Source: an uncultured Clostridia bacterium (GTDB lineage Bacteria > Bacillota > Clostridia > Oscillospirales > Acutalibacteraceae). From it: a stretch of DNA of 31,546 nt. The notes under the pieces are model-generated. The model made no database searches. It saw only the letters and a list, made by a program, of their open reading frames with translations, and was not told the DNA's origin. Both the position numbers and the translations under genes were made by a program. The stretch lies in NCBI GenBank assembly GCA_946539105.1, contig CAMNHG010000005.1, positions 1 through 31,546 on the forward strand, written 5' to 3'. Shown one piece after another: positions 31,524 through 31,546 of the stretch (position 1 is the first letter of the stretch; every line of letters starts with the position of its first letter).

Positions 31524-31546
31524 TTTGATTCCTCCGAATTTTACAA

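Overview
The window looks like a chromosomal segment of a gut or rumen Clostridia-type Firmicute, most likely Ruminococcaceae/Oscillospiraceae. The basis is Gram-positive AGGAGG-type ribosome binding sites, cdaA-cdaR c-di-AMP genes, a DUF1846 gene, an archaeal/fungal-type aspartate-semialdehyde dehydrogenase, and a giant secreted multimodular alpha-amylase of the kind found in starch-degrading Ruminococcus relatives. The assignment is inference from gene content; no rRNA or tRNA gene is visible.

Layout: 1-3815 carries envelope-polysaccharide genes on the + strand (the 3' end of a GtrB-like glycosyltransferase, then an acyltransferase-3/GT-C membrane fusion). 3930-5651 is a phosphohexomutase. 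5652-6595 has no large ORF, but it holds two well-formed divergent transcription units: a candidate large structured RNA of about 620 nt on the - strand, starting with a 22-codon ORF, and a candidate RNA of about 50 nt on the + strand with segments complementary to it. A small Xre-type regulator follows. 7343-9918 is an ECF sigma factor with a membrane-anchored beta-propeller partner. 9965-13212 (- strand) is an operon fhs-tsaE-tsaB-rpiB. 13384-14508 is a SEDS (FtsW/RodA) gene, convergent with cdaA-cdaR (14523-16627). 16761-18124 is a DUF3343/cysteine desulfurase pair. 18304-21463 holds a YdcF-like membrane protein and a DUF1846 protein.

21556-28490 (- strand) is an accessory unit transcribed from a strong promoter at 28553-28581. 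It contains a 1974-residue GH13 amylase, a 39-codon acidic peptide gene, a PqqD-family (RiPP recognition element) gene and a Ser/Asn-rich lipoprotein. This resembles a RiPP precursor/recognition pair attached to a secreted amylase, but no maturase is present in the window. 28703-31523 (- strand) is the asd-dapA-dapB lysine/diaminopimelate operon, followed by a clear terminator.

The two regions most worth a second look are the divergent RNA locus (5722-6511) and the amylase-peptide-PqqD-lipoprotein unit (21556-28581). Housekeeping genes are confidently named; functions of the RNA locus, the small peptides, the lipoprotein and the beta-propeller protein are inference.
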